Assembly: GCA_900540145.1 (NCBI GenBank)
Contig: UQEW01000001.1
Coordinates: 1 to 64,000 of the forward strand
Direction of reading: 5' to 3'
DNA: 64,000 nucleotides
Origin: an uncultured Eubacteriales bacterium
GTDB taxonomy: Bacteria; Bacillota; Clostridia; Peptostreptococcales; Anaerovoracaceae
Below the pieces are notes generated by a model. It saw nothing but the letters and a program-made list of their open reading frames with translations, was not told the DNA's origin and made no database searches. Shown in pieces: positions 6,494-16,632 of this stretch. The position numbers were made by a program, and so were the translations under genes. The stretch's first letter is position 1. Every line of letters begins with the position of its first letter.

Positions 6494-9400
6494 TTATTTA
6501 AAATACTTTACAGCTGATTCAAACATCTTCATATCAAACTGACCAGGAACGTTTTTATAAAGGCCGTATCCTGTTCTCTCTGAATGGCCCATCTTGCCCA
6601 GCACTCTTCCATCCGGAGAAACGATTCCTTCCACTGCCATATCGGAGCCGTTAGGATTAAACTGAATCTCGTTGGTAGCATTACCATCCAAATCAACATA
6701 CTGAGTAATTATCTGCCCGTTTTCCGCCAGCTCGCAAAGCAGTTCTCTGTCAGCAATAAATCTTCCCTCTCCATGAGAAATAGGAACCGTATATATGTCG
6801 CCTACATTGACCTGCGCAAGCCATGGCGAATTGTTGGAAGCTATCCTCGTTCTTACCAGCTTGGACTGGTGGCGTGAAATTTTATTATAAGTAAGCGTAG
6901 GGAAGCTTTCGTCGGTATCCAATATCTGACCAAACGGTACAAGACCCAGTTTGATAAGCGCCTGGAAACCGTTGCATATGCCGGCCATAAGACCGTCGCG
7001 TTCTTCCAGAAGCTCTGTCACAGCTTCTTTTATCTCTTCATTTCTGAAAAATGCAGTTATCAGCTTGCCTGAACCGTCAGGCTCGTCGCCTCCGGAAAAT
7101 CCGCCGGGGATGAATATAATCTGGCTGCTGCGAACTTTTTCAGCAAAGTCAGTAACTGATTTTGCCACATCTGCCGATGTCAGATTGTTGAGCACAAATA
7201 TCTCCGGCTCCGCCCCGGCCCTGTCAAAGGCCTTAGCCGTATCATATTCACAGTTGGTTCCCGGAAATACAGGTATCAGAACATGAGGTTTTGCAACTTT
7301 TATAGATGAAGTGAACTCTTTATTTACTGAGAAATTCAAGTTGGAAGGTTTCTCCCCATCCGTACTGATATTGCACGGATAGACTGTTTCCAGCTTGTCT
7401 TCATATATCCTGCAGAGTTCTTCAAGGCTCAGCCTGTCTTCACCGCGGCAAATGCAGAAGTCTTCCGTCGTCTCTCCTATCATTACAACATCTAAGCTGT
7501 CTGTTTCTATGCCGATTTCTCCATCAGTCTCCACTATGAAAGAGCCGTAGCTATATCCAAAGATTTCTTCTATGCTCAACGCGTCATTAAATGAAAATCC
7601 GATGCCGTTACCCATGGCCATCTTCAGCACAGCCTCTGCTACTCCGCCAAAGCCGGCAGTATAGCAGGATTTGGCAACTCTGCTTCTCATAAGCTCAATC
7701 ACTTTGGAATATACTTCCTTGAGAGATTGCCCGTCCGGCAGGCCTGCGCTGTTCTTTTTAGGACTTAATAAATATACCCGGTGTCCTGCCTCCTTAAACT
7801 CAGGAGAGATGATATTATCTATTTCTTCAGTGGTAACTGCGAAAGAAACCAGTGTCGGAGGCACATGAATGTCCTCAAAAGTGCCGCTCATGGAATCTTT
7901 GCCTCCTATGGCAGCCACACCCAGATCCAGCTGAGCTTCCAAAGCTCCCAGCAAAGCAGCCAAAGGCTTGCCCCACTTTTCAGGATCTTTATCTAATTTT
8001 TCAAAATACTCCTGGAAAGACAGATAAACATCTTCGAATTTTGCGCCTGCGGCTACCAGCTTTGAAACCGATTCCACCACTGCCAGATAAGCTCCGTGAT
8101 AAGGGCTCTTTTCGGTTATATACGGATTATATCCCCATGCCATCAAGCTGCAGGTGCTGGTATCCTCTTTTTCAACAGATACCTTGTTTACCATAGCCTG
8201 TATAGGCGTTCTCTGATATCTGCCTCCGAAAGGCATCAGCACAGTACCTGCGCCTATGGTAGAGTCGAATCTCTCTGAAAGTCCTCTTTTGGAGCACACA
8301 TTCAGATCTCCTGCCATAGCTTTATAGTTTTCTGCGAAGCTGCCGTTTATGGTTTTTTCATAATCTTCTCCGCTGACAGCTTGAGCGCTTATATGCTTTT
8401 CCGCTCCGTTGGAGTTTAAAAATTCTCTTGAAATATTTACTATTTTTTCACCGTTCCAGCTCATGGACAGTACCGGCTCTTCCGTGACTTCTGCCACCAC
8501 TGTAGCCTCAAGATTTTCCTCTCTGGCCAGCCTGCAGAATGTATCAACATCTTTATCCGCCACTACTACAGCCATTCTTTCCTGAGATTCGCTGATGGCC
8601 AGCTCAGTGCCATCCAGCCCCTCATACTTCTTTGGTACTTTATTCAAGTCGATCTTAAGGCCATCTGCCAATTCTCCTATGGCTACCGAAACTCCGCCGG
8701 CTCCAAAGTCATTGCAGCGCTTTATCAATTTGGAGGCTTGAGGATTTCTGAAGAGTCTCTGAAGCTTCCTCTCTTCAGGAGCATTTCCCTTTTGAACTTC
8801 AGCGCCGCAGCTTTCCAGCGAAGATACGTCGTGCGACTTGGAAGAACCTGTCGCGCCGCCGCAGCCATCTCTCCCTGTGCGTCCGCCCAGCAAGATGACT
8901 TTATCTGTCGGCTCAGGCTTTTTTCTTATGACGTTTTCCGCCGGTGCCGCTGCAATGACTGCTCCGATTTCCATCCTTTTGGCCACATAACCGGGATGAT
9001 ACAATTCATCCACCTGGCCGGTAGCCAGTCCTATCTGGTTACCGTAAGAGCTGTACCCGGCTGCGGCTGTAGTTACCAGCTTGCGCTGAGGCAGCTTGCC
9101 GGCAATGGTCTGTGAAACAGGAACCAGCGGGTCTCCTGCTCCTGTGACGCGCATGGCTGAGTACACATAGCTTCTGCCTGACAACGGATCTCTTATGGCT
9201 CCGCCTACACAGGTGGCTGCACCGCCGAAAGGCTCGATTTCAGTCGGATGGTTGTGAGTCTCGTTTTTGAACAGCAACAGCCAGTCTTCTGCTTTGCCGT
9301 CTATGTTAACCTTTATCTTAACGGTGCAAGCGTTGATCTCCTCTGATTCATCCAGCTTGTCCAGCTTTCCGTCTTTTTTCAGCTGCTTGGCAGCTATAGT

Positions 9401-10198
9401 TCCGATGTCCATCAACGTCACAGGCTTGGTTCTGCCCAAAGATTTTCTTACATCTATATATCTGTCATATGCTTTCTGCAGCACTTCATCTTCGAATTTA
9501 ACGCTGTCTATGATCGTATTGAAGGTGGTGTGGCGGCAGTGGTCAGACCAATATGTGTCTATCATCTTGATTTCGGTGATAGTAGGCTCTCTATCCTCGC
9601 CCTTGAAATACTGCTGGCACAACTTTATGTCGGCTAAATCCATGGCAAGGCCTCTGTCAGAAATAAAGTCTGCCAATTCCTCTTCATTGAAAGAGCAAAA
9701 GCCGTTTAGAACTTCCACCGGCGCCGGCATCTCATATTCGGTCATCAGAGTTTTAGGCAGAGACATATCAGCTTCTCTGGCTTCAACGCTGTTGATAACA
9801 TATTTTTTAACAGCTTCCACGTCTTCCTTGCTCAAGCCGCCGTAAAGAGCATATACCTTGGCAGTCTTCACGGTAGGCCTGTCTCCCTTGGATATTATCT
9901 GTATGCACTCAGCGGCAGAAGCAGCTCTCTGATCAAACTGTCCCGGAAGATATTCTACTGCGAATAAATAGTCAGCTTCCGGAAGTTTTTCAGTTACATT
10001 ATCCAATTGAGGTTCTGAAAACACCGTATTAACAGCATATCGGAACAGCTCTTTGTCGATGTCATCCACGTCATATCTGTTAAACAGACGCACTTGTTCG
10101 ATGCCCTCTATCTGCAGCAGTTCCTTTATGTCGTTTTTTAAACTTTGAGCTTCATTATCAAGCCCCGGTTTTTTCTCTACGAAAATCCTAAAAACCAT
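6494..10198 (-). CDS. purL: Phosphoribosylformylglycinamidine synthase, single chain
   Basis: This enzyme converts FGAR, glutamine and ATP to FGAM, step four of purine synthesis. At 1234 residues it is the large, single-chain clade II type seen in Clostridia and Bacteroides. The synthase core shows MIDTYWSDHCRHTTF, LLLFKNETHNHPTEIEPFGG and a second half beginning near FGGRYQRTPIQAMV. The C-terminal glutaminase starts at HVLIPVFPGTNCEYDTAKAF; its nucleophile is the cysteine in LMAGICNGFQALI, with the partner histidine and glutamate in SHGEGRF. The start codon ATG at 10198 almost abuts purD and has AAGGA upstream. Unlike PurF of this operon, its amidotransferase site looks intact. Confidence 0.95.
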   Translation of the reverse strand: MVFRIFVEKKPGLDNEAQSLKNDIKELLQIEGIEQVRLFNRYDVDDIDKELFRYAVNTVFSEPQLDNVTEKLPEADYLFAVEYLPGQFDQRAASAAECIQIISKGDRPTVKTAKVYALYGGLSKEDVEAVKKYVINSVEAREADMSLPKTLMTEYEMPAPVEVLNGFCSFNEEELADFISDRGLAMDLADIKLCQQYFKGEDREPTITEIKMIDTYWSDHCRHTTFNTIIDSVKFEDEVLQKAYDRYIDVRKSLGRTKPVTLMDIGTIAAKQLKKDGKLDKLDESEEINACTVKIKVNIDGKAEDWLLLFKNETHNHPTEIEPFGGAATCVGGAIRDPLSGRSYVYSAMRVTGAGDPLVPVSQTIAGKLPQRKLVTTAAAGYSSYGNQIGLATGQVDELYHPGYVAKRMEIGAVIAAAPAENVIRKKPEPTDKVILLGGRTGRDGCGGATGSSKSHDVSSLESCGAEVQKGNAPEERKLQRLFRNPQASKLIKRCNDFGAGGVSVAIGELADGLKIDLNKVPKKYEGLDGTELAISESQERMAVVVADKDVDTFCRLAREENLEATVVAEVTEEPVLSMSWNGEKIVNISREFLNSNGAEKHISAQAVSGEDYEKTINGSFAENYKAMAGDLNVCSKRGLSERFDSTIGAGTVLMPFGGRYQRTPIQAMVNKVSVEKEDTSTCSLMAWGYNPYITEKSPYHGAYLAVVESVSKLVAAGAKFEDVYLSFQEYFEKLDKDPEKWGKPLAALLGALEAQLDLGVAAIGGKDSMSGTFEDIHVPPTLVSFAVTTEEIDNIISPEFKEAGHRVYLLSPKKNSAGLPDGQSLKEVYSKVIELMRSRVAKSCYTAGFGGVAEAVLKMAMGNGIGFSFNDALSIEEIFGYSYGSFIVETDGEIGIETDSLDVVMIGETTEDFCICRGEDRLSLEELCRIYEDKLETVYPCNISTDGEKPSNLNFSVNKEFTSSIKVAKPHVLIPVFPGTNCEYDTAKAFDRAGAEPEIFVLNNLTSADVAKSVTDFAEKVRSSQIIFIPGGFSGGDEPDGSGKLITAFFRNEEIKEAVTELLEERDGLMAGICNGFQALIKLGLVPFGQILDTDESFPTLTYNKISRHQSKLVRTRIASNNSPWLAQVNVGDIYTVPISHGEGRFIADRELLCELAENGQIITQYVDLDGNATNEIQFNPNGSDMAVEGIVSPDGRVLGKMGHSERTGYGLYKNVPGQFDMKMFESAVKYFK

Positions 10199-10201
10199 AT
10201 G

Positions 10202-11464
10202 TCAATTCCTTTCTGCCATAAGGGCGCGCCTGCCTATATCCTTTCTGTAATAGGCGTTGGCAAAATCTATCGTATCGACAACAGCATAAGCTTTATCGAT
10301 GGCTTCCCCAAAAGTAGGAGCTGTTTCCGTCACTCCCAGGACTCTTCCTCCGGAGGTCTCCAGCTTGCCGCCGTTAAGTTTGGCTCCGGCCACATATATG
10401 TTCTTATCCTTCGGCATTGTAATTTCAAAACCTGTTTCATATTTTTTAGGATAACCGTTTGATGCCATGACCACACATGCAGCGCATTGATCTTTGAATT
10501 TAACTTCTGCATCGGAAAGCTTTCCATCGTATATTTTAAGCATGATGTCCAGAAGGTCGCTTTCCAGAAGAGGCAGTACCACCTGAGTTTCCGGATCACC
10601 AAACCTGCAGTTATACTCTATAACCTTAGGGCCGTCTGCCGTCAGCATCAAGCCGAAATACAGGCATCCTGAAAAAGGTCTGCCTTCTTTGTTCAAAGCT
10701 TCTATGGTAGGCTTGAAGATGGTTTCCATGCAGATTTTCGCTATATCTTCAGTATAGTAAGGATTAGGCGCTATAGTACCCATGCCGCCGGTGTTGGGAC
10801 CTTTGTCTCCATCTAAAGCACGCTTGTGGTCCATAGATGATACCATCGGAACAACGGTCTTTCCATCGGTAAAGGATAAGACAGAGACTTCCGGACCTGT
10901 AAGAAATTCTTCTATCACGATCTTATCGCCGCTGGCTCCGAATACCTTGTCCTCCATAGCTGCTCTGACAGCATCTATAGCAACTTCTCTTGTCTCTGCT
11001 ATGGTAACGCCCTTGCCCAAAGCCAATCCGTCGGCCTTTACAACTATAGGGAGAGGGCATGTCTTAATATATCCCAAAGCTTTTTCCATATCATCAAAGG
11101 TCTCATAAGCTGCTGTAGGAATGTTATATTTCTTCATCAATTCTTTTGAGAAAGCTTTGCTGCCTTCTATGATGGCTGCCTTCTTGTCAGGGCCGAAGGT
11201 CTTGATACCCTTTGCTCTCAATGCATCCACCGCGCCCAATACGAGGGGATCATCCGGAGCCACAATGGCAAAATCTATGCTGTTTTTTACAGCAAAATCC
11301 ACCATGCCGTCTATATCCTTAGCCCCTATATCCACACATACAGCGTCTGCCGCTATGCCTCCGTTGCCGGGAAGGGCATATATGGTTTCTACAATGGGAT
11401 TTTCTTTAATTTTCTTTATGATGGCGTGTTCTCTGCCACCGCCGCCTACTACCATTACTTTCAT
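10202..11464 (-). CDS. purD: Phosphoribosylamine-glycine ligase (GAR synthetase)
   Basis: PurD joins glycine to phosphoribosylamine with ATP, step two of the pathway. The 420 residues show the ATP-grasp layout: MKVMVVGGGGREHAI at the N-terminus, FGPDKKAAIIEGSKAFSK, VVKADGLALGKGV around the ATP site, MDHKRALDGDKGPNTGGMG, and EYNCRFGDPETQVVLP near residues 287-302. It is in mid operon between the AICAR transformylase gene (27 nt upstream) and purL (3 nt downstream). Its substrate phosphoribosylamine is unstable and comes from PurF, whose glutaminase is doubtful here. Confidence 0.96.
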   Translation of the reverse strand: MKVMVVGGGGREHAIIKKIKENPIVETIYALPGNGGIAADAVCVDIGAKDIDGMVDFAVKNSIDFAIVAPDDPLVLGAVDALRAKGIKTFGPDKKAAIIEGSKAFSKELMKKYNIPTAAYETFDDMEKALGYIKTCPLPIVVKADGLALGKGVTIAETREVAIDAVRAAMEDKVFGASGDKIVIEEFLTGPEVSVLSFTDGKTVVPMVSSMDHKRALDGDKGPNTGGMGTIAPNPYYTEDIAKICMETIFKPTIEALNKEGRPFSGCLYFGLMLTADGPKVIEYNCRFGDPETQVVLPLLESDLLDIMLKIYDGKLSDAEVKFKDQCAACVVMASNGYPKKYETGFEITMPKDKNIYVAGAKLNGGKLETSGGRVLGVTETAPTFGEAIDKAYAVVDTIDFANAYYRKDIGRRALMAERN

Positions 11465-11491
11465 ATTGTTTCATATACCTCCGCCAAGCGA

Positions 11492-12676
11492 TTAATGATG
11501 GAACAATCTCATGCCGGTCATGGCCATCACCATGCCGAATCTGTCGCAAGTTTCGATTACGTTGTCATCTCTGATGGAGCCTCCCGGCTGAGCCACATAA
11601 GTAACTCCGCTTTTGGCGGCCCTTTCTATATTGTCTCCGAACGGGAAGAACGCGTCTGAAGCCAGGCAAACGCCCTTCAGAGACGCTAAATATTCTCTTT
11701 GCTCTTTTCTTGAGAAGATTTCAGGCTTCTCAGTAAATAACTGCTGCCATTTGCCTTCTCCTATGACGTCTTCGTAATCTTCCGACAGATAAACATCTAT
11801 GGCATTATCTCTGTCAGGTCTTTTTATCTCTTCCTTAAAAGGAAGGCTCAGAACCTTATCATGCTGGCGCAGATGCCATTTGTCGGCCTTTTCCCCTGCC
11901 AATCTGGTGCAGTGTATTCTGGACTGCTGGCCGGCGCCTACACCTATAACTTGTCCGCCTTCAGCAAAACATACGGAATTGGACTGAGTATATTTTAAAG
12001 TTATGAGCGCTATTACTAAATTTATTTTAGCCTCTTCAGTCATATCCTTATTGTCAGTCACTATGTTCTCCAAAAGGCTTTTATCTATCTTAAAGTCATT
12101 GCGTTTCTGCTGGAAAGTGATACCGTATACCTGCTTCTGTTCGATTGGGTCAGGTACGTATGACTGGTCTATCTTTATTATCGTATAGTTTCCTTTTCTC
12201 TTTCCTTTTAAAATCTCCAGGGCGTCATCATCGTAATCCGGCGCTATGATACCATCTGAAACTTCTCTCGCAATAAGTCTGGCGCATACTGCATCACACT
12301 TGTCGGAAAGGGCTATCCAATCTCCGAAAGAGCTCATTCTGTCAGTACCTCTTGCTCTTGCATAGGCCGTAGCTATGGGAGACTCGTCCAGTCCTTCTAT
12401 ATCATCTACAAAGAAAGCCTTTTTCATCTTTTCATTCATAGGTATGCCCACTGCTGCCGAAGTAGGGCTGACATGCTTGAAGGAAGTAGCTGCGCACATG
12501 CCCAGAGCTTCTTTTATCTCTTTTACCAGCTGCCAGCTGTTCATGGCGTCCAGCAGATTTATGTATCCGGCTTTACCGTTGAGTATTTCTATGGGTAGCT
12601 CTGAGCCATCGTTCATAAAAATCTTTGCCGGCTTTTGATTAGGGTTGCAACCGTATTTTAATTCGTAATCTTTCAT
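11492..12676 (-). CDS. Stand-alone AICAR transformylase (PurH C-terminal domain only)
   Basis: The enzyme formylates AICAR to FAICAR with 10-formyl-THF. At 394 residues it equals only the transformylase half of bifunctional PurH; the N-terminal MGS-like IMP cyclohydrolase domain is absent. Family marks are LKYGCNPNQKPA, TSFKHVSPTSAAVGIP with the catalytic Lys-His pair, ARARGTDRMSSFGDWIAL, GQQSRIHCTRLA, and a C-terminal SDAFFPFGDNIERAA...QPGGSIRDD. Cyclohydrolase activity is supplied by the PurO-like protein encoded 20 nt upstream. The split arrangement is known in some Clostridia. Symbols such as purH or purV are used inconsistently, so none is given. Confidence 0.93.
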   Translation of the reverse strand: MKDYELKYGCNPNQKPAKIFMNDGSELPIEILNGKAGYINLLDAMNSWQLVKEIKEALGMCAATSFKHVSPTSAAVGIPMNEKMKKAFFVDDIEGLDESPIATAYARARGTDRMSSFGDWIALSDKCDAVCARLIAREVSDGIIAPDYDDDALEILKGKRKGNYTIIKIDQSYVPDPIEQKQVYGITFQQKRNDFKIDKSLLENIVTDNKDMTEEAKINLVIALITLKYTQSNSVCFAEGGQVIGVGAGQQSRIHCTRLAGEKADKWHLRQHDKVLSLPFKEEIKRPDRDNAIDVYLSEDYEDVIGEGKWQQLFTEKPEIFSRKEQREYLASLKGVCLASDAFFPFGDNIERAAKSGVTYVAQPGGSIRDDNVIETCDRFGMVMAMTGMRLFHH

Positions 12677-12696
12677 AATTTTAACCGCCCCCTTGA

Positions 12697-13416
12697 TTAC
12701 TTGTTCTTATTTATAAGCTTGTTTTCTGCTTTGCCTGTCTCCAAATCTATATATCTGACATACAGGGAAATTTTCTTTTCTTCATTAAGGTTATCCCATA
12801 TGTCACTGGTAAATTCTTCGATATCGTCAGGAATAATAATTCGCCTTGGCTCCCCTTGGAACGTCGGAAGCGGCTGGCCGTCATGTTCATATGTATGAAT
12901 AAAGTGGCCCAGTCCTGAAACGGCCGGATAAGAATAGGTATATCTGGCACATGCACTGCCCTCTTCATCCACACTCTTTAAAATGCTCATTTCATAGGAA
13001 AAGTCTCCGTCCGCAAAAGTGAGCATAGCGCTGATTCTCGGCGTCCAGTTGGGGCCATCCGGTTCAAACTCTCTGGTAGCAAGGGCCTCTTTGAAGGACT
13101 TTCCTTCTTTGACAAAGTCATATATGGTATCTGTCTGGTCTCCGTTGGTCACTATGACCTTGTCATCTAATTTTTTAACAGGCGAATAAATTATAAGAGA
13201 CGGGTCTTCCACTTTAGACTCATCGAAAGGATAGATGACCACGTCGTCACCTTCTTCCTTGAAAACCCTGTTTTTCGAGTTTTCACTTCTACCCATGATA
13301 AAATACCCTATTGCAGCCTTTTTTCCGTCTGCAGTTTTGCCGACTGCTATGCCTCTGCCTACATACGAGTTATCTCGTATGGTATCTCCCATGGACTTTG
13401 ACGTATATACGCTCAT
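12697..13416 (-). CDS. purO: PurO-like IMP cyclohydrolase
   Basis: This 239-residue protein resembles the archaeal-type IMP cyclohydrolase (PurO family), which closes FAICAR to IMP, the last step of the pathway. Supporting stretches are YVGRGIAVGKTADGKKAAIG, YFIMGRSENSKNR, PDGPNWTPRISAMLTF and SYPAVSGLGHFIHTYEHDG. The ATG at 13416 has AAGGAGG at good spacing and overlaps the purN stop as ATGA, so the two are coupled. It pairs functionally with the stand-alone AICAR transformylase that follows, replacing the missing PurH N-terminal domain. The family call rests on remembered motifs and on the genomic context. Confidence 0.85.
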   Translation of the reverse strand: MSVYTSKSMGDTIRDNSYVGRGIAVGKTADGKKAAIGYFIMGRSENSKNRVFKEEGDDVVIYPFDESKVEDPSLIIYSPVKKLDDKVIVTNGDQTDTIYDFVKEGKSFKEALATREFEPDGPNWTPRISAMLTFADGDFSYEMSILKSVDEEGSACARYTYSYPAVSGLGHFIHTYEHDGQPLPTFQGEPRRIIIPDDIEEFTSDIWDNLNEEKKISLYVRYIDLETGKAENKLINKNK

Positions 13417-14027
13417 TTTATCCGCCTCCTTACAATTTCTTCGCAAATCATCTGCGTAGCCTCAGGCAGAAGTTTCCATTCAGCCTCTTCCATCACTCTT
13501 CGCTGCAGAGTTTGGGGAGTATCGTCAGGCTTTACCTCCACGGCTTTCTGCAATATTATTCTGCCTCCGTCTGTTATCTCATTGACATAATGAACTGTAG
13601 CCCCGGTTACTTTTACACCGTAATCGAGGGCTGCCTGATGGACTTTAATCCCATAGTAACCTTTCCCGCAGAAGGATGGGATGAGAGAAGGATGAACGTT
13701 TATTATCCTTCCTGCATATCTGCTGGTAAAATCTCCGCTGAGTATGCTCATAAAGCCTGCCATCACTATGAGGTCCGTCTGATTTTTGTCTATCAGCTGA
13801 GACATCTTTTCTTCGTATTCTTTCTGGGAATCAAAATCTTTACGGCATACCACTGCTTGATCTATTCCGTTGGCCTCGGCCCTCTTGAGAGCATAGGCAT
13901 CCTTTTTGCTGGAAATGACCAACGTTATCTGTCCGTCTTCAATTGCTCCGCTTTTTTGTGCGTCTATCAATGCCTGCAGGTTGGTTCCTCCGCCTGACAC
14001 CAGCACTGTTATTCTAGCTTTCAGCAT
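13413..14027 (-). CDS. purN: Phosphoribosylglycinamide formyltransferase
   Basis: PurN transfers a formyl group from 10-formyl-THF to GAR, step three. The 204-residue protein has the standard layout: [17 protein letters not shown] at the N-terminus for the phosphate site, [12 protein letters not shown], then [18 protein letters not shown] with the catalytic asparagine and histidine, and [14 protein letters not shown] with the conserved aspartate. The start overlaps the purM stop by seven nt and uses an AGGTGG ribosome site inside purM; the end overlaps purO. It draws on the folate pool that fthC helps maintain. Confidence 0.95.
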   Translation of the reverse strand: MLKARITVLVSGGGTNLQALIDAQKSGAIEDGQITLVISSKKDAYALKRAEANGIDQAVVCRKDFDSQKEYEEKMSQLIDKNQTDLIVMAGFMSILSGDFTSRYAGRIINVHPSLIPSFCGKGYYGIKVHQAALDYGVKVTGATVHYVNEITDGGRIILQKAVEVKPDDTPQTLQRRVMEEAEWKLLPEATQMICEEIVRRRIK

Positions 14028-15064
14028 ATTTCCACCTTTTCATCAGACTTGGTTATATTACCTATGATATAAGCGTCCTCTCCGGCTGCTTTAAGTATAT
14101 CGACAGCTTTCTGACTGTCTTCTTGAGATACTACTACGCTCATTCCTACACCCATATTAAATGTATTGAACATATCATGTTCAGGGATGTTTCCGGTCTT
14201 GGCGATCAGATGGAAGATAGGCAATATCTTAAGAGCAGCCTTATCTATTTTAGCGCAGAAGCCGTCCGGTATGCTTCTCGGAATGTTTTCATAAAAACCT
14301 CCGCCTGTTATGTGGGATACAGCCTTAACCTCAATTTGCTTGAAAAGCTCCAGCATTGGCTTAACATATATCTTCGTAGGGGTGAGCAAAGTCTCGCCTA
14401 AAGAAGCTCCTCCCAGTTCTTCAACAGGAGCTTTTAAATCTATCTTCTCAACATCAAATATCTTTCTCACCAAAGAAAAGCCGTTGGAGTGGACTCCGCT
14501 GGAAGGAAGGGCGATTATCACATCGCCTTCTTTAACCTTGGTTTTATCCAGCACTTTGGACTTGTCCACAGCTCCCACAGAAAATCCTGCCAAGTCGTAT
14601 TCATCCTCGCTGTAAAATCCCGGCATTTCCGCTGTCTCTCCGCCTATAAGTTCGCATCCTGCTTGTACGCATCCTTCAGCGATGCCGGAAACTATCTGCG
14701 CTATCTTTTCAGGATAATTTTTTCCGCATGCTATATAATCCAGGAAAAACAATGGTTTTGCTCCGCAGCAGATGATGTCGTTGACGCACATAGCTACACA
14801 GTCTATTCCTACTGTATCATGCTTGTCCATGAGAAAAGCCATCTTAAGCTTGGTTCCTACTCCATCAGTGCCGCTGACCAGTACCGGCTTCTTCATATCG
14901 GTGATATCCAGCTCAAACAAGCCGCCAAAGCCTCCTATATCATCGCTCTTACCGTTTATCATGGTTCTTGCGATATGTTTCTTCATCAGTTCTACAGCTT
15001 TATAGCCTGCGGTTATATCCACGCCTGCAGCCGCGTAGCTGTCCGATTTTGATTTGGTATTCAT
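14021..15064 (-). CDS. purM: Phosphoribosylformylglycinamidine cyclo-ligase (AIR synthetase)
   Basis: PurM closes FGAM to AIR with ATP, step five. The 347 residues begin [19 protein letters not shown], then GGFGGLFEL and [16 protein letters not shown], with the metal/ATP loop [38 protein letters not shown], and [12 protein letters not shown] near residues 255-266, all characteristic of AIR synthetases. It lies 74 nt after purF, which is the widest gap inside the operon apart from the short gaps around purC. The ribosome site upstream is AAGGAAA. Confidence 0.96.
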   Translation of the reverse strand: MNTKSKSDSYAAAGVDITAGYKAVELMKKHIARTMINGKSDDIGGFGGLFELDITDMKKPVLVSGTDGVGTKLKMAFLMDKHDTVGIDCVAMCVNDIICCGAKPLFFLDYIACGKNYPEKIAQIVSGIAEGCVQAGCELIGGETAEMPGFYSEDEYDLAGFSVGAVDKSKVLDKTKVKEGDVIIALPSSGVHSNGFSLVRKIFDVEKIDLKAPVEELGGASLGETLLTPTKIYVKPMLELFKQIEVKAVSHITGGGFYENIPRSIPDGFCAKIDKAALKILPIFHLIAKTGNIPEHDMFNTFNMGVGMSVVVSQEDSQKAVDILKAAGEDAYIIGNITKSDEKVEIC

Positions 15065-15138
15065 AACCTGTTTTCCTTTCTATGCCTATTGTTTTTCATT
15101 TTCCGTAGCGTCTTGATTGCTCTTTACCTATTCTTTGC

Positions 15139-16563
15139 CTACTCTTTGCCGCTCCAGCAATAAGTACAGAGCTTGCACGGCTCGAGACCGATAGCTTCTA
15201 TTACTCCCTCCAGCGATTGAAATTCCAGGGAAGCAAAATTGAATTTCTCACATATGGCCCTTCTTAAAGCTTGACCTCTTTCTGTATCGGAATTGCTGTA
15301 CTCTTCTATGTGTTTCTGACCTTCATCGCCTTCCAGCTCTTGAATTATTCTTCTGGCCAGAAGTTCCATATCTCCTCTTCCTCTGGAGAAGTTTAAAAAT
15401 TTGCATCCGTACATTATAGGCGGGCATGCTGAACGCATATGGACAGCTTTTGCGCCGTTATCATATAGAAAATCCACAGTTTCCTTAAGCTGAGTTCCTC
15501 TTACTATGGAATCGTCTACAAACAGCAGATTCTTATCTTGAATAAGCTCATGAACCGGTATCTGCTTCATCTTGGCTACCTTGTCACGTTCTTTCTGGTT
15601 GGTCGGCATGAAGCTTCTGGGCCAAGTAGGCGTATATTTTATAAACGGTCTGGCAAAAGGCACATCGCTTTTGTTGGCATATCCTATGGCATGAGGAGTT
15701 CCCGAGTCAGGCACACCGCCTACATAGTCCAAGTCCTGAACCAGGCCTTTCTTCATGTCTCTTTCAGCCATTATCTCGCCATTCCTGTATCGCATGGCCT
15801 CTACGTTGATTCCTTCGTAGTTGGATGTTGGATAACCGTAATATGACCATAAGAAAGCGCATATTTTCATTTCTTTGCCTGCCGGCGCCAGCTGAGTCAT
15901 GCTTTCGGCCGTAAGTTCGACTATTTCTCCCGGTCCAAGCTCACAAACATCTTCATATCCCAGCTTGGTGTATGCGAAGGACTCAAATGACACACAATAG
16001 CCCAGCTCGTCTTTGCCTATATGAACAGGTATCCTTCCGAACCTGTCTCTGGCGGCTATTATATGTCCTTCGTCTGTAAGAATTAAAATAGATGCAGTTC
16101 CTTTAATGGATTCCTGCGCATATTTGATTCCTTCCACAAAATCCCTTTTCTGACTTATAAGAGCTGCCACAAGTTCGGTATTGTTAACTTCTCCTCCCGT
16201 CATAGAATCAAAATGTCCGCCTCCCAGAGTCAAATAATCGTCTATGAGCTCTTTGGCATTGTTTATTATGCCGATTATGCATATGGCATAAGTACCGAGA
16301 TGAGAACGGATGAGAAGCGGTTGGGGGTCCGAATCGCTTATACAGCCGATAGCCGACCTTCCCTTCATCTCATCGAATATATTCTCAAATTTTGTTCTGA
16401 ACGGTGAGTTCTCTATATTATGAATTTCCCTCTGAAGCCCGATCTTTTCATCGTAAGCAGCAAGGCCTCCTCTTCTGGTTCCAAGGTGCGAATGATAATC
16501 CACGCCAAAGAACACATCTACCATGCAATCTTCCTTCGAGGCAACTCCAAAAAATCCACCCAT
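15139..16563 (-). CDS. purF: Amidophosphoribosyltransferase-like protein with eroded glutaminase site
   Basis: PurF makes phosphoribosylamine from PRPP and ammonia taken from glutamine. The phosphoribosyltransferase half is intact: LLFVDDSIVRGTQLKETV near residues 344-361 is the PRPP loop, with PDSGTPHAIGYA and RSFMPTNQ also present. The N-terminal class II amidotransferase half is not: canonical PurF starts Met-Cys-Gly and uses that cysteine as nucleophile, while this one starts MGGFFGVASKEDC. The HNGNL-type oxyanion segment reads IIGIINN, the arginine of GHVRY is missing, and the SDSE aspartate reads NNTE. Paired C-terminal cysteines (CKLCTYCW) resemble cluster ligands of the Bacillus enzyme. 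It may use free ammonia or a separate glutaminase. Confidence 0.88.
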   Translation of the reverse strand: MGGFFGVASKEDCMVDVFFGVDYHSHLGTRRGGLAAYDEKIGLQREIHNIENSPFRTKFENIFDEMKGRSAIGCISDSDPQPLLIRSHLGTYAICIIGIINNAKELIDDYLTLGGGHFDSMTGGEVNNTELVAALISQKRDFVEGIKYAQESIKGTASILILTDEGHIIAARDRFGRIPVHIGKDELGYCVSFESFAYTKLGYEDVCELGPGEIVELTAESMTQLAPAGKEMKICAFLWSYYGYPTSNYEGINVEAMRYRNGEIMAERDMKKGLVQDLDYVGGVPDSGTPHAIGYANKSDVPFARPFIKYTPTWPRSFMPTNQKERDKVAKMKQIPVHELIQDKNLLFVDDSIVRGTQLKETVDFLYDNGAKAVHMRSACPPIMYGCKFLNFSRGRGDMELLARRIIQELEGDEGQKHIEEYSNSDTERGQALRRAICEKFNFASLEFQSLEGVIEAIGLEPCKLCTYCWSGKE

Positions 16564-16632
16564 TATATTTTACATCCTCCTGTCACCTAAGCTGTCCCTT
16601 GCCTATCTTGTCTCTCGTTCTTTAACCTGAAA

